In this document: piece after piece, positions 25,391 to 40,300 of the stretch
How the letters are laid out: each line of letters starts with the position of its first letter
How positions within the stretch are numbered: the stretch's first letter is position 1
Assembly (NCBI GenBank): GCA_030844895.1
Contig: JAUTDX010007406.1
Span: 55,238 to 119,237 of the forward strand
DNA length: 64,000 nt
From: Ambrosia x helenae
Lineage: Eukaryota > Streptophyta > Magnoliopsida > Asterales > Asteraceae
Direction of reading: 5' to 3'
Made by a program: the position numbers and the translations under genes
Notes under the pieces: model-generated
What the model saw: the letters and a program-made list of their open reading frames with translations, nothing else
Databases searched by the model: none
Told to the model about the DNA's origin: nothing

Positions 25391-28300
25391 ACAGCACCTG
25401 AATGTCCAACGAGACACCCATTTTAGTTTGTTAATACTATAATTAGGCTTCTCCTATAAGGATAGGAGATTCGGGGTCCTGTGACTAACCCATAAGGGTG
25501 TACATTAGGCTATAAAATTATTTCCAAGAGTAAGAATTTCCAGCCTTTATAAACTGTTGTTCAGTATTCTTTGACCTACAGCACCTGAATGTCCAACGAG
25601 ACACCCATTTTAGTTTGTTAATACTATAATTAGGCTTCTCCTATAAGGATAGGAGATTCGGGGTCCTGTGACTAACCCAATAAGGGTGTACATTAGGCTA
25701 TAAAATTATTTCCAAGAGTAAGAATTTCCAGCCTTTATAAACTGTTGTTCAGTATTCTTTGACCTACAGCACCTGAATGTCCAACGAGACACCCATTTTA
25801 GTTTGTTAATACTATAATTAGGCTTCTCCTATAAGGATAGGAGATTCGGGGTCCTGTGACTAACCCAATAAGGGTGTACATTAGGCTATAAAATTATTTC
25901 CAAGAGTAAGAATTTCCAGCCTTTATAAACTGTTGTTCAGTATTCTTTGACCTACAGCACCTGAATGTCCAACGAGACACCCATTTTAGTTTGTTAATAC
26001 TATAATTAGGCTTCTCCTATAAGGATAGGAGATTCGGGGTCCTGTGACTAACCCAATAAGGGTGTACATTAGGCTATAAAATTATTTCCAAGAGTAAGAA
26101 TTTCCAGCCTTTATAAACTGTTGTTCAGTATTCTTTGACCTACAGCACCTGAATGTCCAACGAGACACCCATTTTAGTTTGTTAATACTATAATTAGGCT
26201 TCTCCTATAAGGATAGGAGATTCGGGGTCCTGTGACTAACCCAATAAGGGTGTACATTAGGCTATAAAATTATTTCCAAGAGTAAGAATTTCCAGCCTTT
26301 ATAAACTGTTGTTCAGTATTCTTTGACCTACAGCACCTGAATGTCCAACGAGACACCCATTTTAGTTTGTTAATACTATAATTAGGCTTCTCCTATAAGG
26401 ATAGGAGATTCGGGGTCCTGTGACTAACCCAATAAGGGTGTACATTAGGCTATAAAATTATTTCCAAGAGTAAGAATTTCCAGCCTTTATAAACTGTTGT
26501 TCAGTATTCTTTGACCTACAGCACCTGAATGTCCAACGAGACACCCATTTTAGTTTGTTAATACTATAATTAGGCTTCTCCTATAAGGATAGGAGATTCG
26601 GGGTCCTGTGACTAACCCAATAAGGGTGTACATTAGGCTATAAAATTATTTCCAAGAGTAAGAATTTCCAGCCTTTATAAACTGTTGTTCAGTATTCTTT
26701 GACCTACAGCACCTGAATGTCCAACGAGACACCCATTTTAGTTTGTTAATACTATAATTAGGCTTCTCCTATAAGGATAGGAGATTCGGGGTCCTGTGAC
26801 TAACCCAATAAGGGTGTACATTAGGCTATAAAATTATTTCCAAGAGTAAGAATTTCCAGCCTTTATAAACTGTTGTTCAGTATTCTTTGACCTACAGCAC
26901 CTGAATGTCCAACGAGACACCCATTTTAGTTTGTTAATACTATAATTAGGCTTCTCCTATAAGGATAGGAGATTCGGGGTCCTGTGACTAACCCAATAAG
27001 GGTGTACATTAGGCTATAAAATTATTTCCAAGAGTAAGAATTTCCAGCCTTTATAAACTGTTGTTCAGTATTCTTTGACCTACAGCACCTGAATGTCCAA
27101 CGAGACACCCATTTTAGTTTGTTAATACTATAATTAGGCTTCTCCTATAAGGATAGGAGATTCGGGGTCCTGTGACTAACCCAATAAGGGTGTACATTAG
27201 GCTATAAAATTATTTCCAAGAGTAAGAATTTCCAGCCTTTATAAACTGTTGTTCAGTATTCTTTGACCTACAGCACCTGAATGTCCAACGAGACACCCAT
27301 TTTAGTTTGTTAATACTATAATTAGGCTTCTCCTATAAGGATAGGAGATTCGGGGTCCTGTGACTAACCCAATAAGGGTGTACATTAGGCTATAAAATTA
27401 TTTCCAAGAGTAAGAATTTCCAGCCTTTATAAACTGTTGTTCAGTATTCTTTGACCTACAGCACCTGAATGTCCAACGAGACACCCATTTTAGTTTGTTA
27501 ATACTATAATTAGGCTTCTCCTATAAGGATAGGAGATTCGGGGTCCTGTGACTAACCCAATAAGGGTGTACATTAGGCTATAAAATTATTTCCAAGAGTA
27601 AGAATTTCCAGCCTTTATAAACTGTTGTTCAGTATTCTTTGACCTACAGCACCTGAATGTCCAACGAGACACCCATTTTAGTTTGTTAATACTATAATTA
27701 GGCTTCTCCTATAAGGATAGGAGATTCGGGGTCCTGTGACTAACCCAATAAGGGTGTACATTAGGCTATAAAATTATTTCCAAGAGTAAGAATTTCCAGC
27801 CTTTATAAACTGTTGTTCAGTATTCTTTGACCTACAGCACCTGAATGTCCAACGAGACACCCATTTTAGTTTGTTAATACTATAATTAGGCTTCTCCTAT
27901 AAGGATAGGAGATTCGGGGTCCTGTGACTAACCCAATAAGGGTGTACATTAGGCTATAAAATTATTTCCAAGAGTAAGAATTTCCAGCCTTTATAAACTG
28001 TTGTTCAGTATTCTTTGACCTACAGCACCTGAATGTCCAACGAGACACCCATTTTAGTTTGTTAATACTATAATTAGGCTTCTCCTATAAGGATAGGAGA
28101 TTCGGGGTCCTGTGACTAACCCAATAAGGGTGTACATTAGGCTATAAAATTATTTCCAAGAGTAAGAATTTCCAGCCTTTATAAACTGTTGTTCAGTATT
28201 CTTTGACCTACAGCACCTGAATGTCCAACGAGACACCCATTTTAGTTTGTTAATACTATAATTAGGCTTCTCCTATAAGGATAGGAGATTCGGGGTCCTG

Positions 28301-31300
28301 TGACTAACCCAATAAGGGTGTACATTAGGCTATAAAATTATTTCCAAGAGTAAGAATTTCCAGCCTTTATAAACTGTTGTTCAGTATTCTTTGACCTACA
28401 GCACCTGAATGTCCAACGAGACACCCATTTTAGTTTGTTAATACTATAATTAGGCTTCTCCTATAAGGATAGGAGATTCGGGGTCCTGTGACTAACCCAA
28501 TAAGGGTGTACATTAGGCTATAAAATTATTTCCAAGAGTAAGAATTTCCAGCCTTTATAAACTGTTGTTCAGTATTCTTTGACCTACAGCACCTGAATGT
28601 CCAACGAGACACCCATTTTAGTTTGTTAATACTATAATTAGGCTTCTCCTATAAGGATAGGAGATTCGGGGTCCTGTGACTAACCCAATAAGGGTGTACA
28701 TTAGGCTATAAAATTATTTCCAAGAGTAAGAATTTCCAGCCTTTATAAACTGTTGTTCAGTATTCTTTGACCTACAGCACCTGAATGTCCAACGAGACAC
28801 CCATTTTAGTTTGTTAATACTATAATTAGGCTTCTCCTATAAGGATAGGAGATTCGGGGTCCTGTGACTAACCCAATAAGGGTGTACATTAGGCTATAAA
28901 ATTATTTCCAAGAGTAAGAATTTCCAGCCTTTATAAACTGTTGTTCAGTATTCTTTGACCTACAGCACCTGAATGTCCAACGAGACACCCATTTTAGTTT
29001 GTTAATACTATAATTAGGCTTCTCCTATAAGGATAGGAGATTCGGGGTCCTGTGACTAACCCAATAAGGGTGTACATTAGGCTATAAAATTATTTCCAAG
29101 AGTAAGAATTTCCAGCCTTTATAAACTGTTGTTCAGTATTCTTTGACCTACAGCACCTGAATGTCCAACGAGACACCCATTTTAGTTTGTTAATACTATA
29201 ATTAGGCTTCTCCTATAAGGATAGGAGATTCGGGGTCCTGTGACTAACCCAATAAGGGTGTACATTAGGCTATAAAATTATTTCCAAGAGTAAGAATTTC
29301 CAGCCTTTATAAACTGTTGTTCAGTATTCTTTGACCTACAGCACCTGAATGTCCAACGAGACACCCATTTTAGTTTGTTAATACTATAATTAGGCTTCTC
29401 CTATAAGGATAGGAGATTCGGGGTCCTGTGACTAACCCAATAAGGGTGTACATTAGGCTATAAAATTATTTCCAAGAGTAAGAATTTCCAGCCTTTATAA
29501 ACTGTTGTTCAGTATTCTTTGACCTACAGCACCTGAATGTCCAACGAGACACCCATTTTAGTTTGTTAATACTATAATTAGGCTTCTCCTATAAGGATAG
29601 GAGATTCGGGGTCCTGTGACTAACCCAATAAGGGTGTACATTAGGCTATAAAATTATTTCCAAGAGTAAGAATTTCCAGCCTTTATAAACTGTTGTTCAG
29701 TATTCTTTGACCTACAGCACCTGAATGTCCAACGAGACACCCATTTTAGTTTGTTAATACTATAATTAGGCTTCTCCTATAAGGATAGGAGATTCGGGGT
29801 CCTGTGACTAACCCAATAAGGGTGTACATTAGGCTATAAAATTATTTCCAAGAGTAAGAATTTCCAGCCTTTATAAACTGTTGTTCAGTATTCTTTGACC
29901 TACAGCACCTGAATGTCCAACGAGACACCCATTTTAGTTTGTTAATACTATAATTAGGCTTCTCCTATAAGGATAGGAGATTCGGGGTCCTGTGACTAAC
30001 CCAATAAGGGTGTACATTAGGCTATAAAATTATTTCCAAGAGTAAGAATTTCCAGCCTTTATAAACTGTTGTTCAGTATTCTTTGACCTACAGCACCTGA
30101 ATGTCCAACGAGACACCCATTTTAGTTTGTTAATACTATAATTAGGCTTCTCCTATAAGGATAGGAGATTCGGGGTCCTGTGACTAACCCAATAAGGGTG
30201 TACATTAGGCTATAAAATTATTTCCAAGAGTAAGAATTTCCAGCCTTTATAAACTGTTGTTCAGTATTCTTTGACCTACAGCACCTGAATGTCCAACGAG
30301 ACACCCATTTTAGTTTGTTAATACTATAATTAGGCTTCTCCTATAAGGATAGGAGATTCGGGGTCCTGTGACTAACCCAATAAGGGTGTACATTAGGCTA
30401 TAAAATTATTTCCAAGAGTAAGAATTTCCAGCCTTTATAAACTGTTGTTCAGTATTCTTTGACCTACAGCACCTGAATGTCCAACGAGACACCCATTTTA
30501 GTTTGTTAATACTATAATTAGGCTTCTCCTATAAGGATAGGAGATTCGGGGTCCTGTGACTAACCCAATAAGGGTGTACATTAGGCTATAAAATTATTTC
30601 CAAGAGTAAGAATTTCCAGCCTTTATAAACTGTTGTTCAGTATTCTTTGACCTACAGCACCTGAATGTCCAACGAGACACCCATTTTAGTTTGTTAATAC
30701 TATAATTAGGCTTCTCCTATAAGGATAGGAGATTCGGGGTCCTGTGACTAACCCAATAAGGGTGTACATTAGGCTATAAAATTATTTCCAAGAGTAAGAA
30801 TTTCCAGCCTTTATAAACTGTTGTTCAGTATTCTTTGACCTACAGCACCTGAATGTCCAACGAGACACCCATTTTAGTTTGTTAATACTATAATTAGGCT
30901 TCTCCTATAAGGATAGGAGATTCGGGGTCCTGTGACTAACCCAATAAGGGTGTACATTAGGCTATAAAATTATTTCCAAGAGTAAGAATTTCCAGCCTTT
31001 ATAAACTGTTGTTCAGTATTCTTTGACCTACAGCACCTGAATGTCCAACGAGACACCCATTTTAGTTTGTTAATACTATAATTAGGCTTCTCCTATAAGG
31101 ATAGGAGATTCGGGGTCCTGTGACTAACCCAATAAGGGTGTACATTAGGCTATAAAATTATTTCCAAGAGTAAGAATTTCCAGCCTTTATAAACTGTTGT
31201 TCAGTATTCTTTGACCTACAGCACCTGAATGTCCAACGAGACACCCATTTTAGTTTGTTAATACTATAATTAGGCTTCTCCTATAAGGATAGGAGATTCG

Positions 31301-34300
31301 GGGTCCTGTGACTAACCCAATAAGGGTGTACATTAGGCTATAAAATTATTTCCAAGAGTAAGAATTTCCAGCCTTTATAAACTGTTGTTCAGTATTCTTT
31401 GACCTACAGCACCTGAATGTCCAACGAGACACCCATTTTAGTTTGTTAATACTATAATTAGGCTTCTCCTATAAGGATAGGAGATTCGGGGTCCTGTGAC
31501 TAACCCAATAAGGGTGTACATTAGGCTATAAAATTATTTCCAAGAGTAAGAATTTCCAGCCTTTATAAACTGTTGTTCAGTATTCTTTGACCTACAGCAC
31601 CTGAATGTCCAACGAGACACCCATTTTAGTTTGTTAATACTATAATTAGGCTTCTCCTATAAGGATAGGAGATTCGGGGTCCTGTGACTAACCCAATAAG
31701 GGTGTACATTAGGCTATAAAATTATTTCCAAGAGTAAGAATTTCCAGCCTTTATAAACTGTTGTTCAGTATTCTTTGACCTACAGCACCTGAATGTCCAA
31801 CGAGACACCCATTTTAGTTTGTTAATACTATAATTAGGCTTCTCCTATAAGGATAGGAGATTCGGGGTCCTGTGACTAACCCAATAAGGGTGTACATTAG
31901 GCTATAAAATTATTTCCAAGAGTAAGAATTTCCAGCCTTTATAAACTGTTGTTCAGTATTCTTTGACCTACAGCACCTGAATGTCCAACGAGACACCCAT
32001 TTTAGTTTGTTAATACTATAATTAGGCTTCTCCTATAAGGATAGGAGATTCGGGGTCCTGTGACTAACCCAATAAGGGTGTACATTAGGCTATAAAATTA
32101 TTTCCAAGAGTAAGAATTTCCAGCCTTTATAAACTGTTGTTCAGTATTCTTTGACCTACAGCACCTGAATGTCCAACGAGACACCCATTTTAGTTTGTTA
32201 ATACTATAATTAGGCTTCTCCTATAAGGATAGGAGATTCGGGGTCCTGTGACTAACCCAATAAGGGTGTACATTAGGCTATAAAATTATTTCCAAGAGTA
32301 AGAATTTCCAGCCTTTATAAACTGTTGTTCAGTATTCTTTGACCTACAGCACCTGAATGTCCAACGAGACACCCATTTTAGTTTGTTAATACTATAATTA
32401 GGCTTCTCCTATAAGGATAGGAGATTCGGGGTCCTGTGACTAACCCAATAAGGGTGTACATTAGGCTATAAAATTATTTCCAAGAGTAAGAATTTCCAGC
32501 CTTTATAAACTGTTGTTCAGTATTCTTTGACCTACAGCACCTGAATGTCCAACGAGACACCCATTTTAGTTTGTTAATACTATAATTAGGCTTCTCCTAT
32601 AAGGATAGGAGATTCGGGGTCCTGTGACTAACCCAATAAGGGTGTACATTAGGCTATAAAATTATTTCCAAGAGTAAGAATTTCCAGCCTTTATAAACTG
32701 TTGTTCAGTATTCTTTGACCTACAGCACCTGAATGTCCAACGAGACACCCATTTTAGTTTGTTAATACTATAATTAGGCTTCTCCTATAAGGATAGGAGA
32801 TTCGGGGTCCTGTGACTAACCCAATAAGGGTGTACATTAGGCTATAAAATTATTTCCAAGAGTAAGAATTTCCAGCCTTTATAAACTGTTGTTCAGTATT
32901 CTTTGACCTACAGCACCTGAATGTCCAACGAGACACCCATTTTAGTTTGTTAATACTATAATTAGGCTTCTCCTATAAGGATAGGAGATTCGGGGTCCTG
33001 TGACTAACCCAATAAGGGTGTACATTAGGCTATAAAATTATTTCCAAGAGTAAGAATTTCCAGCCTTTATAAACTGTTGTTCAGTATTCTTTGACCTACA
33101 GCACCTGAATGTCCAACGAGACACCCATTTTAGTTTGTTAATACTATAATTAGGCTTCTCCTATAAGGATAGGAGATTCGGGGTCCTGTGACTAACCCAA
33201 TAAGGGTGTACATTAGGCTATAAAATTATTTCCAAGAGTAAGAATTTCCAGCCTTTATAAACTGTTGTTCAGTATTCTTTGACCTACAGCACCTGAATGT
33301 CCAACGAGACACCCATTTTAGTTTGTTAATACTATAATTAGGCTTCTCCTATAAGGATAGGAGATTCGGGGTCCTGTGACTAACCCAATAAGGGTGTACA
33401 TTAGGCTATAAAATTATTTCCAAGAGTAAGAATTTCCAGCCTTTATAAACTGTTGTTCAGTATTCTTTGACCTACAGCACCTGAATGTCCAACGAGACAC
33501 CCATTTTAGTTTGTTAATACTATAATTAGGCTTCTCCTATAAGGATAGGAGATTCGGGGTCCTGTGACTAACCCAATAAGGGTGTACATTAGGCTATAAA
33601 ATTATTTCCAAGAGTAAGAATTTCCAGCCTTTATAAACTGTTGTTCAGTATTCTTTGACCTACAGCACCTGAATGTCCAACGAGACACCCATTTTAGTTT
33701 GTTAATACTATAATTAGGCTTCTCCTATAAGGATAGGAGATTCGGGGTCCTGTGACTAACCCAATAAGGGTGTACATTAGGCTATAAAATTATTTCCAAG
33801 AGTAAGAATTTCCAGCCTTTATAAACTGTTGTTCAGTATTCTTTGACCTACAGCACCTGAATGTCCAACGAGACACCCATTTTAGTTTGTTAATACTATA
33901 ATTAGGCTTCTCCTATAAGGATAGGAGATTCGGGGTCCTGTGACTAACCCAATAAGGGTGTACATTAGGCTATAAAATTATTTCCAAGAGTAAGAATTTC
34001 CAGCCTTTATAAACTGTTGTTCAGTATTCTTTGACCTACAGCACCTGAATGTCCAACGAGACACCCATTTTAGTTTGTTAATACTATAATTAGGCTTCTC
34101 CTATAAGGATAGGAGATTCGGGGTCCTGTGACTAACCCAATAAGGGTGTACATTAGGCTATAAAATTATTTCCAAGAGTAAGAATTTCCAGCCTTTATAA
34201 ACTGTTGTTCAGTATTCTTTGACCTACAGCACCTGAATGTCCAACGAGACACCCATTTTAGTTTGTTAATACTATAATTAGGCTTCTCCTATAAGGATAG

Positions 34301-37300
34301 GAGATTCGGGGTCCTGTGACTAACCCAATAAGGGTGTACATTAGGCTATAAAATTATTTCCAAGAGTAAGAATTTCCAGCCTTTATAAACTGTTGTTCAG
34401 TATTCTTTGACCTACAGCACCTGAATGTCCAACGAGACACCCATTTTAGTTTGTTAATACTATAATTAGGCTTCTCCTATAAGGATAGGAGATTCGGGGT
34501 CCTGTGACTAACCCAATAAGGGTGTACATTAGGCTATAAAATTATTTCCAAGAGTAAGAATTTCCAGCCTTTATAAACTGTTGTTCAGTATTCTTTGACC
34601 TACAGCACCTGAATGTCCAACGAGACACCCATTTTAGTTTGTTAATACTATAATTAGGCTTCTCCTATAAGGATAGGAGATTCGGGGTCCTGTGACTAAC
34701 CCAATAAGGGTGTACATTAGGCTATAAAATTATTTCCAAGAGTAAGAATTTCCAGCCTTTATAAACTGTTGTTCAGTATTCTTTGACCTACAGCACCTGA
34801 ATGTCCAACGAGACACCCATTTTAGTTTGTTAATACTATAATTAGGCTTCTCCTATAAGGATAGGAGATTCGGGGTCCTGTGACTAACCCAATAAGGGTG
34901 TACATTAGGCTATAAAATTATTTCCAAGAGTAAGAATTTCCAGCCTTTATAAACTGTTGTTCAGTATTCTTTGACCTACAGCACCTGAATGTCCAACGAG
35001 ACACCCATTTTAGTTTGTTAATACTATAATTAGGCTTCTCCTATAAGGATAGGAGATTCGGGGTCCTGTGACTAACCCAATAAGGGTGTACATTAGGCTA
35101 TAAAATTATTTCCAAGAGTAAGAATTTCCAGCCTTTATAAACTGTTGTTCAGTATTCTTTGACCTACAGCACCTGAATGTCCAACGAGACACCCATTTTA
35201 GTTTGTTAATACTATAATTAGGCTTCTCCTATAAGGATAGGAGATTCGGGGTCCTGTGACTAACCCAATAAGGGTGTACATTAGGCTATAAAATTATTTC
35301 CAAGAGTAAGAATTTCCAGCCTTTATAAACTGTTGTTCAGTATTCTTTGACCTACAGCACCTGAATGTCCAACGAGACACCCATTTTAGTTTGTTAATAC
35401 TATAATTAGGCTTCTCCTATAAGGATAGGAGATTCGGGGTCCTGTGACTAACCCAATAAGGGTGTACATTAGGCTATAAAATTATTTCCAAGAGTAAGAA
35501 TTTCCAGCCTTTATAAACTGTTGTTCAGTATTCTTTGACCTACAGCACCTGAATGTCCAACGAGACACCCATTTTAGTTTGTTAATACTATAATTAGGCT
35601 TCTCCTATAAGGATAGGAGATTCGGGGTCCTGTGACTAACCCAATAAGGGTGTACATTAGGCTATAAAATTATTTCCAAGAGTAAGAATTTCCAGCCTTT
35701 ATAAACTGTTGTTCAGTATTCTTTGACCTACAGCACCTGAATGTCCAACGAGACACCCATTTTAGTTTGTTAATACTATAATTAGGCTTCTCCTATAAGG
35801 ATAGGAGATTCGGGGTCCTGTGACTAACCCAATAAGGGTGTACATTAGGCTATAAAATTATTTCCAAGAGTAAGAATTTCCAGCCTTTATAAACTGTTGT
35901 TCAGTATTCTTTGACCTACAGCACCTGAATGTCCAACGAGACACCCATTTTAGTTTGTTAATACTATAATTAGGCTTCTCCTATAAGGATAGGAGATTCG
36001 GGGTCCTGTGACTAACCCAATAAGGGTGTACATTAGGCTATAAAATTATTTCCAAGAGTAAGAATTTCCAGCCTTTATAAACTGTTGTTCAGTATTCTTT
36101 GACCTACAGCACCTGAATGTCCAACGAGACACCCATTTTAGTTTGTTAATACTATAATTAGGCTTCTCCTATAAGGATAGGAGATTCGGGGTCCTGTGAC
36201 TAACCCAATAAGGGTGTACATTAGGCTATAAAATTATTTCCAAGAGTAAGAATTTCCAGCCTTTATAAACTGTTGTTCAGTATTCTTTGACCTACAGCAC
36301 CTGAATGTCCAACGAGACACCCATTTTAGTTTGTTAATACTATAATTAGGCTTCTCCTATAAGGATAGGAGATTCGGGGTCCTGTGACTAACCCAATAAG
36401 GGTGTACATTAGGCTATAAAATTATTTCCAAGAGTAAGAATTTCCAGCCTTTATAAACTGTTGTTCAGTATTCTTTGACCTACAGCACCTGAATGTCCAA
36501 CGAGACACCCATTTTAGTTTGTTAATACTATAATTAGGCTTCTCCTATAAGGATAGGAGATTCGGGGTCCTGTGACTAACCCAATAAGGGTGTACATTAG
36601 GCTATAAAATTATTTCCAAGAGTAAGAATTTCCAGCCTTTATAAACTGTTGTTCAGTATTCTTTGACCTACAGCACCTGAATGTCCAACGAGACACCCAT
36701 TTTAGTTTGTTAATACTATAATTAGGCTTCTCCTATAAGGATAGGAGATTCGGGGTCCTGTGACTAACCCAATAAGGGTGTACATTAGGCTATAAAATTA
36801 TTTCCAAGAGTAAGAATTTCCAGCCTTTATAAACTGTTGTTCAGTATTCTTTGACCTACAGCACCTGAATGTCCAACGAGACACCCATTTTAGTTTGTTA
36901 ATACTATAATTAGGCTTCTCCTATAAGGATAGGAGATTCGGGGTCCTGTGACTAACCCAATAAGGGTGTACATTAGGCTATAAAATTATTTCCAAGAGTA
37001 AGAATTTCCAGCCTTTATAAACTGTTGTTCAGTATTCTTTGACCTACAGCACCTGAATGTCCAACGAGACACCCATTTTAGTTTGTTAATACTATAATTA
37101 GGCTTCTCCTATAAGGATAGGAGATTCGGGGTCCTGTGACTAACCCAATAAGGGTGTACATTAGGCTATAAAATTATTTCCAAGAGTAAGAATTTCCAGC
37201 CTTTATAAACTGTTGTTCAGTATTCTTTGACCTACAGCACCTGAATGTCCAACGAGACACCCATTTTAGTTTGTTAATACTATAATTAGGCTTCTCCTAT

Positions 37301-40300
37301 AAGGATAGGAGATTCGGGGTCCTGTGACTAACCCAATAAGGGTGTACATTAGGCTATAAAATTATTTCCAAGAGTAAGAATTTCCAGCCTTTATAAACTG
37401 TTGTTCAGTATTCTTTGACCTACAGCACCTGAATGTCCAACGAGACACCCATTTTAGTTTGTTAATACTATAATTAGGCTTCTCCTATAAGGATAGGAGA
37501 TTCGGGGTCCTGTGACTAACCCAATAAGGGTGTACATTAGGCTATAAAATTATTTCCAAGAGTAAGAATTTCCAGCCTTTATAAACTGTTGTTCAGTATT
37601 CTTTGACCTACAGCACCTGAATGTCCAACGAGACACCCATTTTAGTTTGTTAATACTATAATTAGGCTTCTCCTATAAGGATAGGAGATTCGGGGTCCTG
37701 TGACTAACCCAATAAGGGTGTACATTAGGCTATAAAATTATTTCCAAGAGTAAGAATTTCCAGCCTTTATAAACTGTTGTTCAGTATTCTTTGACCTACA
37801 GCACCTGAATGTCCAACGAGACACCCATTTTAGTTTGTTAATACTATAATTAGGCTTCTCCTATAAGGATAGGAGATTCGGGGTCCTGTGACTAACCCAA
37901 TAAGGGTGTACATTAGGCTATAAAATTATTTCCAAGAGTAAGAATTTCCAGCCTTTATAAACTGTTGTTCAGTATTCTTTGACCTACAGCACCTGAATGT
38001 CCAACGAGACACCCATTTTAGTTTGTTAATACTATAATTAGGCTTCTCCTATAAGGATAGGAGATTCGGGGTCCTGTGACTAACCCAATAAGGGTGTACA
38101 TTAGGCTATAAAATTATTTCCAAGAGTAAGAATTTCCAGCCTTTATAAACTGTTGTTCAGTATTCTTTGACCTACAGCACCTGAATGTCCAACGAGACAC
38201 CCATTTTAGTTTGTTAATACTATAATTAGGCTTCTCCTATAAGGATAGGAGATTCGGGGTCCTGTGACTAACCCAATAAGGGTGTACATTAGGCTATAAA
38301 ATTATTTCCAAGAGTAAGAATTTCCAGCCTTTATAAACTGTTGTTCAGTATTCTTTGACCTACAGCACCTGAATGTCCAACGAGACACCCATTTTAGTTT
38401 GTTAATACTATAATTAGGCTTCTCCTATAAGGATAGGAGATTCGGGGTCCTGTGACTAACCCAATAAGGGTGTACATTAGGCTATAAAATTATTTCCAAG
38501 AGTAAGAATTTCCAGCCTTTATAAACTGTTGTTCAGTATTCTTTGACCTACAGCACCTGAATGTCCAACGAGACACCCATTTTAGTTTGTTAATACTATA
38601 ATTAGGCTTCTCCTATAAGGATAGGAGATTCGGGGTCCTGTGACTAACCCAATAAGGGTGTACATTAGGCTATAAAATTATTTCCAAGAGTAAGAATTTC
38701 CAGCCTTTATAAACTGTTGTTCAGTATTCTTTGACCTACAGCACCTGAATGTCCAACGAGACACCCATTTTAGTTTGTTAATACTATAATTAGGCTTCTC
38801 CTATAAGGATAGGAGATTCGGGGTCCTGTGACTAACCCAATAAGGGTGTACATTAGGCTATAAAATTATTTCCAAGAGTAAGAATTTCCAGCCTTTATAA
38901 ACTGTTGTTCAGTATTCTTTGACCTACAGCACCTGAATGTCCAACGAGACACCCATTTTAGTTTGTTAATACTATAATTAGGCTTCTCCTATAAGGATAG
39001 GAGATTCGGGGTCCTGTGACTAACCCAATAAGGGTGTACATTAGGCTATAAAATTATTTCCAAGAGTAAGAATTTCCAGCCTTTATAAACTGTTGTTCAG
39101 TATTCTTTGACCTACAGCACCTGAATGTCCAACGAGACACCCATTTTAGTTTGTTAATACTATAATTAGGCTTCTCCTATAAGGATAGGAGATTCGGGGT
39201 CCTGTGACTAACCCAATAAGGGTGTACATTAGGCTATAAAATTATTTCCAAGAGTAAGAATTTCCAGCCTTTATAAACTGTTGTTCAGTATTCTTTGACC
39301 TACAGCACCTGAATGTCCAACGAGACACCCATTTTAGTTTGTTAATACTATAATTAGGCTTCTCCTATAAGGATAGGAGATTCGGGGTCCTGTGACTAAC
39401 CCAATAAGGGTGTACATTAGGCTATAAAATTATTTCCAAGAGTAAGAATTTCCAGCCTTTATAAACTGTTGTTCAGTATTCTTTGACCTACAGCACCTGA
39501 ATGTCCAACGAGACACCCATTTTAGTTTGTTAATACTATAATTAGGCTTCTCCTATAAGGATAGGAGATTCGGGGTCCTGTGACTAACCCAATAAGGGTG
39601 TACATTAGGCTATAAAATTATTTCCAAGAGTAAGAATTTCCAGCCTTTATAAACTGTTGTTCAGTATTCTTTGACCTACAGCACCTGAATGTCCAACGAG
39701 ACACCCATTTTAGTTTGTTAATACTATAATTAGGCTTCTCCTATAAGGATAGGAGATTCGGGGTCCTGTGACTAACCCAATAAGGGTGTACATTAGGCTA
39801 TAAAATTATTTCCAAGAGTAAGAATTTCCAGCCTTTATAAACTGTTGTTCAGTATTCTTTGACCTACAGCACCTGAATGTCCAACGAGACACCCATTTTA
39901 GTTTGTTAATACTATAATTAGGCTTCTCCTATAAGGATAGGAGATTCGGGGTCCTGTGACTAACCCAATAAGGGTGTACATTAGGCTATAAAATTATTTC
40001 CAAGAGTAAGAATTTCCAGCCTTTATAAACTGTTGTTCAGTATTCTTTGACCTACAGCACCTGAATGTCCAACGAGACACCCATTTTAGTTTGTTAATAC
40101 TATAATTAGGCTTCTCCTATAAGGATAGGAGATTCGGGGTCCTGTGACTAACCCAATAAGGGTGTACATTAGGCTATAAAATTATTTCCAAGAGTAAGAA
40201 TTTCCAGCCTTTATAAACTGTTGTTCAGTATTCTTTGACCTACAGCACCTGAATGTCCAACGAGACACCCATTTTAGTTTGTTAATACTATAATTAGGCT

